Shown here: positions 9,504 through 21,200 of the stretch, in pieces | How the letters are laid out: each line of letters starts with the position of its first letter | How positions within the stretch are numbered: the first letter of the stretch is position 1 | NCBI GenBank assembly: GCA_009602725.1 | Contig: WELB01000012.1 | Span: 779,322-817,882, forward strand | Length of the DNA: 38,561 nucleotides | DNA from: Spirogloea muscicola | Taxonomy: Eukaryota > Streptophyta > Zygnematophyceae > Spirogloeales > Spirogloeaceae | Reading direction: 5' to 3' | Program-made: the position numbers and the translations under genes | Notes under the pieces: model-generated | Told to the model about the DNA's origin: nothing | The model's database searches: none | The model's input: the letters and a program-made list of their open reading frames with translations, nothing else

Positions 9504-11701
9504 CTGACCAAAGCAAGAAACTGACATGGACTTCATAGCAGCTGCTTGCACGGCAGATCGCTGCAACTGATGAGTGCTCTGTGTAAAAAGCACAGTCCAG
9601 AATCGTGCCATGGCCGATCTGAAAGAATCTGAGCTGTCCCGGGCGTAATGTCAACAGCAACTTTGCATGAAACAATATGATCCATCATGTCGTGTGGCTT
9701 GGCAGCACAAACGAGCAAGGGTCTGAGCCCGTCTTTGACACGAGGCTTTGTTTTACAGATCTGTCTGCTAACCCCAACATGACTGCTGCATGCCGCATGC
9801 TGCTGCATGCGTCTGTGATCCGAACATGCTTATGGGCTTCTCACACAGCACCAAAGCGGTACCCACCTGCGCTTTACTTGTAGTACTGCAGTTATTGCTC
9901 GGAGTTGTAGACGCAGGCTGTCTCACCCTCTGTGCTCAGCCACACGTAGGCCCTCGGACTGAGCGTGCAACTTCTTATCGTGCTCCACAGGCTCGTCCAC
10001 TTGTAGATGACAAGAAAAGTGCGCTGACAAGGTCTATCTGCGAGTACCATTGCTTTTGCTGAGTACATCTTCAAGTCAGAAAAATTTCAATGATTAAGAT
10101 TTCTTCTGTCGATTCCGTCGAATTTTTTTAGTCATCAGCGCCGGCATTTCCTTGCCACCGCCTCCTCTTGGAAGCGTGCTTTCTACTTTAAGGATGAGAA
10201 GGTGGACGCTGCTGTGGCGGTAGCCGTAAGGCTTGCTGCCGTGGGCCCCGCTGCCTTTTCCCAGGAGTAAGACTCTTCCAGTTGAGGCCGATGGCTGTGA
10301 CTGGCCAGCCCAGAGAGACGAGAGTAAGGCAACTCCAATATGAGGAAGAGGTGGCTGTGGCAATCATAGATGCGCCTCTTATCTGATATGGAGATGAAGC
10401 GGCCGCCGACATGGAGCAGTGGCTCTTCCACTGTTTGCTGCTATGAAGGGAGTATGAAGCACTGGGCTCTTTCACTGTATGCTGCTACGAAAGGGGAACA
10501 TATGGTTCACGTCCGAAAGTGGGGGGCCTTTCACTCCATCAGTGATTCATGGGCTGGCCTCTTAATAGCCATTGCCCCATTGGAAAGTGTGTTTATTCTG
10601 CTGTTGCCGCTTGAGGACTCCGACCGGCCTGGCCTGGTCGCAACCAGGCCCGGTTGCGGCGGTTGGGGCCCGGGTGAATCCGCCAACCGGGGCCGGTCGC
10701 CGAGCCGCCCACGTGTCGGCCGACGCGGCGCTTGGCCTGCCACGCCAGCCGATCGGCCTCCCCGCCCCATAGCCTCGCCCCCCGCACGCCCCCCCCCCTC
10801 CACCCTCTCACTTCTCTCCCTCTCCCCTCGCGCTCTCTCTCTCCCCCCCTCTCTTTCTCGCTCTGTCTCTCCCCGTCACTCTCTGTGTCNCCCCTCCTGG
10901 GAAAAGCGCTCTTCGGCCTCTTCGGGACCTTGTCAGATCTTTTCCGGCATTTCCGGATCAATTCGGATCTTTCGGGATGCGGGGCTGGCTGATCACAGCC
11001 CTCGCCACTTTCTCCGCCTCTCCTGAGATTATTGAGCGTGTATTCCTAGAAGAGCTGTTCCTTCGCAGAAGAAAGCAAGCGCGGCCAGATTAAGCGGTGG
11101 CTGGGAGAGGCCAGCCCAAAAGAATGGACAAGGTCTGAAGGAGGTACTGCAGAAGGTACTGAGAGTGGCTTGGTCTTTTTGCACCTTCCGGCCTTTTCGG
11201 CCTTCAAGACCTTCATTCCTCTGGGCTGGCCTCTCACGTTCTTTTCTGTGGGCTGGCCATTCACAGCCATCGCCCTCAACTGGAAACACTCATTCTCTCA
11301 CAGCCATTGGAAGAGCTATGCCTTACCTTCTGCTTCATTCGCTCGTGCTCAATCACCTGGTGTTCTCTTTCCGTCAATCAAAGAAGAAATTGCGCGCGCA
11401 TAGAGAAGAGGGGCTGGCTACAGCCTCGCCCTGTCTCGCTTCTTCCCAGCCCTCGCCCTTGCCTCGACCTTCGGCTCTGCACAATCCCTTCAGCTTAGGA
11501 AAATGGGATCGATCCACACCGCCCAGCTCCCTCCCTCCTCTCCACCCCAGCCCGAGCATTGCAACCTCCACTCAAGTCGACTGTTCACTTGTGCCCTCAC
11601 TACATACCCCTACAAAGCTCAGCGCAGAAAGCAACCTCCTACCTCTCCTCCTTCGGACGCCTGCCCCTCTACTCACCTCCCGCTGCCACCTGCAGGCCAC
11701 C
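9504..11701. other. Intergenic region before secreted-protein gene B, with repeats
   Basis: No gene is supported. Palindromic-core copies lie near 10300 (minus), 10551, 10983, 11108 (minus), 11223, 11250 and 11410. The segment 11079-11130 is a third, partial copy of the inner end of the 777/5466 inverted repeat. At 10620-10890 a GC-rich stretch runs into a CT-rich tract that ends with an N at 10890, the same arrangement as in front of gene A. The last 200 nt are C/T-rich and probably are the leader of gene B. Confidence 0.5.
10790..10890. repeat. CT-rich low-complexity tract ending in N
   Basis: The tract is dominated by C and T, with broken CTCT runs, and ends with an undetermined base at 10890. 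As at 6648, this may mark an assembly join. Confidence 0.75.
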
Positions 11702-12318
11702 ATGGCCAGGCTCTCCTCCGTGCGCGACTGCTTCCTCGCCGCCGCTGTCGTGGCACTGGCTGTGGCCAGCTCCGCGGATGCTGCAGGGCGGCTGCAGCCA
11801 GCTCCATCGAGGCTCCAGGAGCACGTCGCGGTCCCCCCAATTGAGCTGAATGAGAACTCCGACTTGCAGGTCGCCGAGGCGCAGCACATGCGCATACTTT
11901 ACGACAGCGGTGTTGCAGTCGTCTGGCCTTGTAAGTGGCTCCTGCACACAAGATGCCACTCTCTCGAGACGAGACGTGAGAGCACTTGTCATCAGTCACT
12001 TCTTGTGCAGTGCAGCTGTTAAAGCGAGATTTAGCAAGCGCTTGCTCGCTACATGCAAGTTTCCTCAATTTCTGCTAAAGCTGCAGTCAAGCAATTCATG
12101 GCAAAACATTACAGCTCGCTCACCTCCTTGTGCCGCTTGCAGCCCCCACCTGCCAATATGCTGGCGACCCTACATGCCCCGGTATGTACCAGTGTGGGGC
12201 CAGGTCGCCAATCTTCTGCTATTGCACACAATTGGATTGGTGGCGCTACTATGGCTACTGCCACTGCCTCCTTTCCTGTGCAAAGCAGCTGATCAAACCT
12301 TGCAATTGCGGTGTGTGA
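11702..12318 (+). CDS. Small secreted ten-cysteine protein B (134 aa, two exons)
   Basis: Exons are 11702-11930 and 12143-12318 with a phase-1 GT-AG intron; exon 2 is 176 nt, the same as in gene A. The start MARLSSVRDCFL, a hydrophobic core (AAAVVALAVA) and an ADA-type cleavage site near residue 27 mark a secretory signal peptide. Residues 28-77 are a variable, Gln/Glu-containing linker unlike that of A. The C-terminal 57 residues share 39 with A, and all ten cysteines are in the same spacing. Conserved blocks include CPGMY, SPI, CYCT, DW, YCHCLL and KPCNC. Tandem duplication followed by divergence of the linker is the simplest history. The protein is predicted to be exported and disulfide-bonded; function is unknown. 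Confidence 0.8.
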
Positions 12319-13190
12319 GGCTCCCTCAAGGTGGCCTAGTATGGGCGCTTAGCAATTGCACACGTCCTTTCCGTATTCGCCTCTAGCGATTGATAGTGGT
12401 TGTCGAGAGTGGAGTGACATATGTGGACATACGTTGGAGTAGATGGGTAGGGGTTGGCAGCATATGTCATGTAGCATAAGATGTAAGCTTGGAGATACAT
12501 GGTCGTTCTGCAATGTAGAGTGCAATACCATTACTTTGAGGATGCTCCAGTGTCTTGCTGAAAGTGATTATCTGGCTGCACTTCTGATTCTGCTGCACGT
12601 CGTAATCTTGGACAGCACCAGCTACAGATTTCTAGCAGTCCTTTAACAAATGATCATTACTAAAGTGCATGTCATTGCCAATTGCCCAGTAAGCTGTACA
12701 CTGCATGTTCGAAAATTGTCAGGAGTATTAGGCCCGTATGGCTGGTGAGAGCTACAATGACTGGTCATTTATGCCAACTGGCTGCTCGTGTACAGCTTCT
12801 GAGCATGTCAAGGTTACAGGAGCCGCAAACTTCCACTTGCTGCTATCTCACCTGTGACTTAGCTTAAGTTGCCAGCTTAATGAGCTCGTTAGCTCAACTG
12901 CCACTCTTCTTCTTCCTATTATAGCATGTTGTCCACGGAGTACGCAATAAAAATGGTGTAGCACGGTATAGCACGTTAGATACATTAGCACAATTGCGCA
13001 TGAAATGAATGGGGGGCTAGATCAAGCCAGTACATTGTTCAGGCAAAAGCATGGAGAAGAGTGTCTAGTCTGCAAAGGCCGTACTCCAAACGGCGTGCGA
13101 CGCACAAGCGCCCGAGACCCGCGTCGACCTTGTCGCCTGTCCGATAGATGCGTTGCCTGGATAGAATCAAGCTCTATCAGCTTCTTCTTT
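12319..13190. other. 3' flank of gene B and intergenic DNA
   Basis: A TGTAA at 12482-12486 could be the poly(A) signal of gene B. Beyond it the sequence is comparatively A/T-rich, and its short open frames carry no family signature. I see no further gene. Confidence 0.45.
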
Positions 13191-13800
13191 CGGACTGGCT
13201 TTTTACAGCCCTCGGCCCCTTTGGAGAGCCCCGTTCTGCGCTCGGTGGCTCGAGCTACTGCACCGGCTTTCGAGCAGAGCTGAGCAGTGTCCCGCCATCA
13301 CCACGGGGAGCAGGCTGACTTCATCGCGGCTGGCTCTCACGCTCAGGTGTATCGCATGCGCCTGTCAGTCCCGCTGGAGCGGTCATTAGAGAGAGAATAG
13401 TCAATAGCACGTGCGTTTCATCTGCTTGCCGGTCGCGCTTTGGCTGCAGCCTCCGGCTCTGGCCAGGAAATTGCTCGCCCATAGAAAAAGAGGGGCTAGC
13501 ATAGCCAGCCCAGAAAAGAAAGGACAATATCCGAAGGTCCACGGCTGAGCAGCCGTAAGTCAGAGAAACTGGTCCCTGGGTAGCGGATTCCACTGACTTT
13601 TCGGCATCGTTTTGTGGCCCGTGTGGACCTTCGGATATTGTCCATTCTTTTCTGGGCTGGCTTTGCTAGCCCCTCTTTTCCTATGGCCTATGGCCATTTG
13701 CGTCGCTGTGTACTTTCAGCGCATTTCTGGCCCCTTTGAAACGTTTTAAATTCTTTTCTCTGGGCTGGCCACTCACAGTCGCCCTCTACTGGATAAGAAT
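13191..13800. repeat. Cluster of palindromic repeats including a large inverted pair
   Basis: The segment 13470-13533 (minus orientation: CCCATAGAAAAAGAGGGGCT, then agcatAGCCAGCCC and the AGGACAATATCCGAAGGTCC piece) is the inverse of 13613-13690. The two arms are separated by about 80 nt, giving a strong snapback. Further core copies lie at 13193 and 13764. The subtype with GGCTTTGCTAGCCCC also occurs at 6189. Confidence 0.7.
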
Positions 13801-14425
13801 TTTCCAGTAGAGCCCTCGCTGCTTCCTCTGGCTCTGGCCAGGGGACCCGCTTCCAGGAACCCAGTCTCTCTAACCTGAGGCTGCTTAGCAGAGGTTACTG
13901 AGTGCTTCGTAGCTGCTTCGTTTCTTTTTTTGTGCTTCTTGTTCTTCGTACTTTTCTCATTCTTCCAGTGGAGCCAGCACGCTCGCCTCCAGCCGCTTGG
14001 AGGAGGATTAGCGCGGGGGGGTCTTTGAGGCCAAATCCTCGATACTCGTCGTGAAAGCCCCCGCCCTGGCCTGCGAGTATCCGACAAGTCTGATTCACGT
14101 CTTACGGATGCCGAGATCATGGAGCCTGCCAACACCCCACTTTCGCCGCCCGCCCCAGCAACGGTCGTCCCATGACAGTTAGCAGCCATTAGTGGGGCGG
14201 TCATCGCTGCCACGGCGATCAATTAGCCAAACGGCGTCCTGCATGATGGTCCAATGCCACCGACGATCGTCGATCGGCCGTCGAGACTGTCCCAAGCCGG
14301 GGGGGGGGGCATGCCGGCCGGCAGTCACGAGCAATTTCTATAACCGGCTTCTAACGGGCTCCATAATTGGCCCCTCCTGGCTGCAGGCCACCTGGAGCAG
14401 GCCAGTCGCCCCGCGCCCCCCCCGC
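13801..14425. other. Intergenic region upstream of CDC20
   Basis: The segment has overlapping short frames with no recognised family. It contains a small palindrome at 13788-13815 (CTACTGGA and TCCAGTAG) and a G-run at about 14301. It should include the CDC20 promoter. Confidence 0.4.
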
Positions 14426-17370
14426 CATGGATCCGGCGAGGACGCCCTCCCGCTCCACCGCCCGGCCGCCCGCTCGCCTGGTCCGCTAACGGCGCCGCCG
14501 CGACGTCGCTGCATGCCGCCTCCGAATGCCGGCGGCTCGCCGGCGCGACGCGCCTGCGCCGCTTGCTCATGTCCTCAATCCATTCCATTCCATTGATAGA
14601 GCTGCTTCATTGAATCCGGAGCTACTGGCCTGGCTGCCGTGCAGTGCGGGGACCGCTTCATCCCCGCGCGGGACGCCGGCGACGCGAGCGCCGCGCAGTA
14701 CAACTTCCTGCGCACCGCTCTGGACACCTCGCTGGCGGAGTGCTGCACCACTCCGATCAGGGTAGGCTTATCGTTGTACAGCGCTGCCCCTATCTCCGGC
14801 ACAGCTGGCCACAGCTTCGAGCGCTTCGCTAACTGCCTGTCTTGCTGTGCAGGAAGAGTATCGGAAGAAGCTAGCGGAGAACGTCTTCGGCTTCGCAGAC
14901 AGCTGCGTGAGCCCTCCTGGAGGGGCTCCTTCCAAGGTTCTGGCCTTTCGCAGCAAGCCCCCGGTATTTCTGGATGGGCCGTCGTCGGCAAGGCTGCTCC
15001 ACCCTGCAGACGTCCAACCACTCCCGCTACCGGCTCCTCGGACAACCCCCGTAAGAGGCTTGAAGGAGGTGGGTATTCCAGCCAGCAGCTTCCTTTTCAA
15101 TCTGACGTTCTTGAGTAGGACATAGCCCAGTCCTGTTGCTGCTGACAGGAGACTTCAGCTTAGTCAGTTATCTGGTTTCTCGTTGGCAGAGGCCAGACTT
15201 GATCCTGGACCTCCCGCTCATCAAGGACGACTTTTACATCAACGTGCTCGACTGGTCTAGCACCAACGTGGTGGCAGTCGCCATGGAGGGCGTTGTTCAC
15301 CTCTGGAACTGCAACAACGGAGAAGTGCACGAGATAGCGGCATGCCTAGCTGATGACTACGTCTCCAGGTGACGCTTTGTCCAAGCTTCAAAGCCCAGAG
15401 CATTGGCATGGCAATGCGTGCAGAAGTCAAGCAAGATCTGGTTCTCTTGCAGTCTGGCATGGGCACGAGACGGGAAAACCATAGCCATTGGGCTTGGAAG
15501 CACTGAGATACAGCTGTGGAACACCTCTCCCATGCGCCAGGTCAGTAGAACGCACTTACGCAAGAGAAGGTTTACACATTCTCGGTGTTAGCTGTTACAT
15601 TGTAACCATTTCCTCTTCAACTCCTCCGATGTTGCAAGTGTATGTAGGGCTGCGAAGGGTACGGCTTGAGCAGGCTGCCAGCCCTCTGCTAACGTCACAA
15701 TCTGTCATGGTAGCTACTGTACAGTTGCTGCTTGTCAACACGTCAGCATGCTGGTCTCAGCAGTGGGCAAGGCCAACAATTGGCAGCGCGTTGTTCCTTG
15801 GCACGGCAGGTCCGACGGCTGGCTGGACACAGAGCACGAGTTGGGTCGCTTGCATGGAATGAGCACATGCTCTCCTCGGGCGGCTGCGACGCCCTCATTT
15901 TCAACCATGATGGTAGAACACACTAGCCGATATATGAATCAACACTGCTCAATCAGAAACACCTTGCAGCTCTCTTGCCAAGCTCTGGAAGTGACTTATG
16001 CCTCTGCACATGTTGCATGACCATATCGGTCATAGGTCAATCAGTGACACAGAACTGCATGCTGAAGCATGTTGCATGGGTCTTTTCGATCTCTGAAATC
16101 CATGCAAGATCCACTATTAGCATCTAGCCATGCTTTTTAAGACCAGTTTGTTGGTTCGGCACATGGCAGTGAGATCACGTGAGCACAGGACTTCCGAATT
16201 CACGGGTCACCATCAGGAGATCTGCGGCCTACGTTGGTCTGCTTCAGGCCGCCATTTGGCAAGCGGTGGCAACGACAATCTGGTCCATATCTGGGACGTA
16301 GCAGCAGCTACAGACAGAGGCACAACTGGCTATCTGCACCGCTTTGCAGACCATCATGCTGCTGTCAAGGCTCTTGCATGGTGCCCTTTCCAAGTGAGGC
16401 CCTGCATATGTGGCTTGTGCATGTTCTGCAAATTACAAATGTGCTTGTCTCTTGGTCAAGTGGATCATGGTGCTCACTTGTCCGCTGCAGCTCGTCCTTT
16501 GCAGCCCTCCAATGTGGTGCTTTGCATGTGGCAGAGCAACCTGGTCGCTACAGGTGGAGGTACAGCAGATCGTTGTATCAAGTTCTGGAACACGCACTCC
16601 GGCACATGTCTTGATTCGATTGATACGGATGCTCAGGTATCAGCCGATTCTGCTGCAGATGCTGCTGCAGATGTCCATGTTAGGAAGAGGTCCAGTCTTT
16701 CTGCACATCGGCTCACACTGAAGTCAGACTTCAGTGGTATCATATCATCTCCAACATGTTTACCTTGTGCAAATGGTGGCAGGTCTGTGGCTTGCTCTGG
16801 GACAAGCATAGAAAGGAAATATTGAGCGCACATGGGTTCAGCAAGAACCAGCTGTGCTTGTGGAAGTATCCTTCCATGGTCAGAATTGCGGAGCTCACAG
16901 GCCATACCAACAGGGTTCTGCACATGACTCAAGTATACTACCTGCTCCTGTGTGTCCTGCATGCATCTGCTAAAGCAGCTCACTGCATCTACCCAGAACG
17001 AGGTCCTTGTCTGGAGGATTGCACTATTTACATGGGTGCAACACACGTCCAAGTAGCTGCTGTTGTATGAAGTAGCAGGGTCACCGTAGTTGGCAGTAGT
17101 TGTTCACCGCACCTCGAATCGTTCCTTGGACTCAGTCTGGTATTTGACAGACAGGAACTTAATTGCCATAGCCAGAAGAGAAGGTGAATGCAGGTTCTTG
17201 ACTGTTCATAAGTGATGCAGGACCCAAGTAGTGGCCGGGTTGCAACGGCTGCTGCAGACGAGACCTTGCGTGTTTGGAACGTATTTGCAACACCAGAGAA
17301 GAGCACAACTAAACCAGAGAGAGACCGACAGTTGACCCCAGGAGGAGTCCATGTCCGAAGCATCCGATGA
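14426..17370 (+). CDS. CDC20: CDC20-type activator of the anaphase-promoting complex (WD40), 5' end uncertain
   Basis: Firm exons are 14645-14761, 14853-15050, 15190-15368, 15453-15540, 15810-15912, 16170-16393, 16535-16636, 16783-16932 and 17221-17370. Together they give 436 residues with all phases matching. From the first firm residue: C-box DRFIPAR (3-9), Mad2-interacting KVLAFRSKP (67-75), then seven WD40 blades (for example [61 protein letters not shown]), and the C-terminal IR tail (VRSIR-stop). These are the parts by which CDC20 recruits substrates to APC/C and answers the spindle checkpoint. FZR/CDH1-type is less likely because of the NEHMLSSGG and [10 protein letters not shown] wording. 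An ATG at 14426 is in the same frame but is followed by an in-frame TAA before the C-box exon. That exon may start at 14600 or 14645; no strong donor was found. Confidence 0.9.
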
Positions 17371-18281
17371 TGGGCCAGGGGGACACTTAACTCGCACTTC
17401 CTTTCCAGCTTGTGCTTGGCATGCGTGCTTGTAACGTTCTCTGCTGCATCTGTCTCCATCTTAGAGAGTTAGGTATACAGGTCCAAGCGTTATGCCAATG
17501 TAAGTGGCTGTGCTTGGCATGTGTGATTCTATGCTGCAGGCTGACTATAAGAAATTGCACAAGTGCTTCGCGTGCCGACGTGCTTGCAGTGGACTAATTG
17601 TGTGTCAGATGGGGCGGGAAACATTTGCTTACACCAACACTAGCAAGGGTAGGTAGCAGCCTTCCTTCCTATTGTATTGTACTGTATTGTGTTGTATCCT
17701 CTTGTACAGGTCTGCCTGGGAAAGCTCTACCCACTTAAAGGACACCAACACAGTAAAAGAAGTGGATTGCTTTCCTCAATACATAGTACTCTACATATAC
17801 TAAGCTCAACATAGTACCTGACTTGCAATCGTTGCATTGATGTACCTACATACAATTATGAGCATTGCTGCTTTTTACTTGAAGCGGGATGGTGTCAAAG
17901 CCTACACAAGTCTACGCTTGCTGCCATCAAATGGGTATTTTCTAGATTTCTGCCCTTTACCGTCTGTCTGTATGAAAGCCACTGCTCGCTATACATGCCT
18001 TCATATGGCTCATATTAGCAAGTTGCAGTGTATCATGGTCATATTTCTTATTTTTTCTGGGACAAGCTCAGAAAGAGACTGCAGGTAGGCACGGCACTTT
18101 CTTGCATAAGCTCTCATGTTTGGCAAGAGCTATCATCAGCCGACACATTACTCACCCTTTCTCTGACACTTCAAAATTGCAGCTGCCAAATCCTCAAAGC
18201 CTGCTGAGCTCTGCACTGTGCCCCTGCTGACGTTGCTGCTGCATTATACATACAAAGTACGTTCTCTACGTCTTTATCCAC
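17371..18281. other. Convergent 3' flanks of CDC20 and asparagine synthetase
   Basis: No further exon is seen. TGTAA at 17430-17434 lies 60 nt after the CDC20 stop and is a likely poly(A) signal. On the minus strand TGTAA (17629-17633 read in reverse) could serve asparagine synthetase. The TATTGTATTGTACTGTATTG-like run at about 17668-17690 is a short imperfect repeat. Confidence 0.5.
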
Positions 18282-21200
18282 CTAGGCTACACCATTGGCT
18301 ACCAGGGGCGTGCTAGCAGCAGCTTCCCGGTAAGAGTCGTCATGGACTCCAATGGCTGCTCTTCCAGAGGGGTCTAAGTTTTTCGACCAAGCTGCATCCC
18401 ACGACACAGCTGCAGCAGTGCTGCAAGCGATACTTGGGCCTCCTGGTACTGTCAACCTTGCTGACTCCTGCCAGGAAGACAAGCTTCGGGTGAGCTAATC
18501 AGGATGAGGCTGTGCCCTTGTGAGTGCAGGGCTGCCCACACCACCACGAGCAAGCATATCCATAACATGTTGTGCACTATAGATTGCACGGACACTGCAC
18601 ACCTAGCTGCGCATCACTACCTATCATCTGCTTCAAGCTCCTCTGCAAACATCAGGAGCAAAGCTTGCCAAAAGGCCCCGTCCACAACACATGGACTGCT
18701 TGCTGGAAGCACTGTAGTCACAATATGTAGGCACTAGGAAGCCCACGTGGTCCGTGGGTCTGAGAGTGGTGATGACGCTTTGTGACATGTCAATATGTCA
18801 ACAGGCCAATGAACATATACCTGAGGAAAGTGCTTTTGCTCAAAGATCATGCGGTAATAGTAACCCTCTTTTGTTGTTGGAGTGTTGTGGGGGAACATGT
18901 GCTTGGCACTTGCCATCATCTGATCAGAGACCTGGAGATGCAAGAGCACAGATAATTTTCCAGGATATAAATGATTTCATTGGACTTCCTCAACTGCTGC
19001 AGCATTCTTGTCAGTGGTTGTCAGTGGTAGCAATAATTCCAACCCTTAAACATAAAGGTCCTGCGCTCAAAGGCAGCAAATTGTACTGATTGCTGCAATG
19101 ACTTCTTCGCAATCTGTTGGACTTAGTATGTTATGGTTGCACCTACCTTGAAGGCAGCATGCTCCTTGAGACTGTCTATCCAGCTGTACCCAACCCCATC
19201 GCTGAACTGCTCCTTCTGGCGATACAAAATGTGCTGTGAAGGGTAGGAGGTGAAAATGTCAGTAAAGTAACAGAGCACAACAGATGTACAGAAGGCAGAG
19301 GACCTACAAAGCATCACTGATGCTGCATCGTTGTATTACAGAGTTGCAAGAGAATGTCCAGAAGAGCCAGCAGGCAGAATCTGTGATATAATTACAGGCT
19401 AGATAGTCTAGAGAGATAGTCTCACAGGGATAGAGATAGTCTCATGTCTAAAACAGACCTTAGGCAAATAGGGGTTTGCTTCATCGTCAAATGCCCTCCG
19501 CATGATGTACTTCTCTATCCTTCCTTCTCCTGACCTCACCTGAAAACCAACACTTAAGAACTTGATGACAATCTCAACCAAAGCAGCTCGAATCGTGTAG
19601 CATGCTCCTTCTCAAAATGCTCAACTTCAAAGTGAACCATTTAGCAGGCCAGGTGGTCTTACCATCTTCTCAGCAGGGTCTATAGACATGGCAAGGTTGA
19701 GAAACTCCTTGTCAAGAAAGGGGACCCGTGCCTCAACCCCCCACGCAGATGTTGATTTGTTTGCACGCAGGCAATCGTACATGTGAAGAGCCTTAATCTG
19801 TGGCAATACAACCCATCAAGGGTAAGAAGCTGGACCACACACATACTCCATGCACAAATGTCCTGATGGAGGGGTGATGTTCGCAGACGTAGTGACATGT
19901 GACATGTAAGCACAAACTCCCTACAAAAGCATGACATGAAGTGCATGCAACCCAAATTTACGAATGCACATCCTGGCAGATTCATTGACAGGGCAATAAG
20001 GACCTTAGTCTGCTTCTTGCCATCAGTTGCACATTATCTAATGACCATGCGTCAGAACCTTGCGACAGGTCTCTTGATGGAACTCCTCCTTGTTGGGGGC
20101 CTTGTGGAAGTACAGATAGCCTCCGAAAATCTCATCAGAACCCTCCCCTGACAGCACCATCTTCACACCAAGGGCTTTGATCTTCCTCGAAAGGAGGAAC
20201 ATGGGGGTCGAAGCCCGTATGGTTGTCACGTCGTAGGTTTCCACATGGTAGATCACATCCTCAATGGCATCAATGCCATCCTGGGCAGTGCAAGACAGCG
20301 TCTCATGTCTTGCAGTCATGTTACGTGTTAGCTTGTGCTCACAGGTCACATTCAACAGACTCGCAAGGCAGCCTTCCTCATGCCCAGATTGGAGAAGGCT
20401 GGTATGGCGCATGGAACCTGCACAACTGGCCTCATATTACCTGCACTGTGAAGTGAAACTCATGGTGGCGTGTGCCGAGATACTCAGCCACCTCTTTTGC
20501 TGCCTTCAGATCAGGAGATCCCTGCAGCACCCATGTCAATCTTCGCCTGAGAACCACCTTCTTCAAAGCCACATAATTCAAGAAAAATTCTCGAGACCTG
20601 CATGCCTAACGCCTAACCCTGTATCTTGTCCTACTGCCACTTTTAGACACATATCCACGTGTTGCTGGCCGAGACATCACAGTCAGCAACTGTGCCACTG
20701 CCAGTTTGAGAAAAGCAAGTGCAAGATGAGGCACTAGAATTACAGCAGAAAGATAAGCATTGCATTGAGAAGTTACACAAAGAAGCTTTCGTAAAATGTA
20801 AACTGCGGCTGACCTTGAGACCGACGCAAAATGAGTGAAGGTGGGAGCCCCACTGCTGGCCTGCTTTTGTGTCGGCGAGGTGGCGACTGGCGACTGCCGC
20901 TACAAGCGACGAGTCGAGGCCACCCGAAAGGAGCACGCCAAATGGCACATCCGTCATGAGACGTTTCACAACTGCCTGCACACCAATATTGCCTGAGACA
21001 CAACTACAACAAACCTGCAGCATCATACATCATTCTGCTTTTGAAGCAGCAGCCCGAGGGCTGCATTCTGTCAGTATATTTTGCAGGAAGTCCCACTGAA
21101 GTCAATGGTACAGCTAGTTCGTGAAACCTTCTCAAAGGCGGCACGGAGAGCCAGGGCGTCGTAGGGCGCCGATGGAATGTGCTCATCCCACCACGGGGGG

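Noticed and set aside
11165-12022. A 285-codon plus-strand frame overlapping gene B
   Set aside because: It crosses repeats, then reads gene B exon 1 in another frame and its intron; gene B is supported by the paralogue and intron phase.
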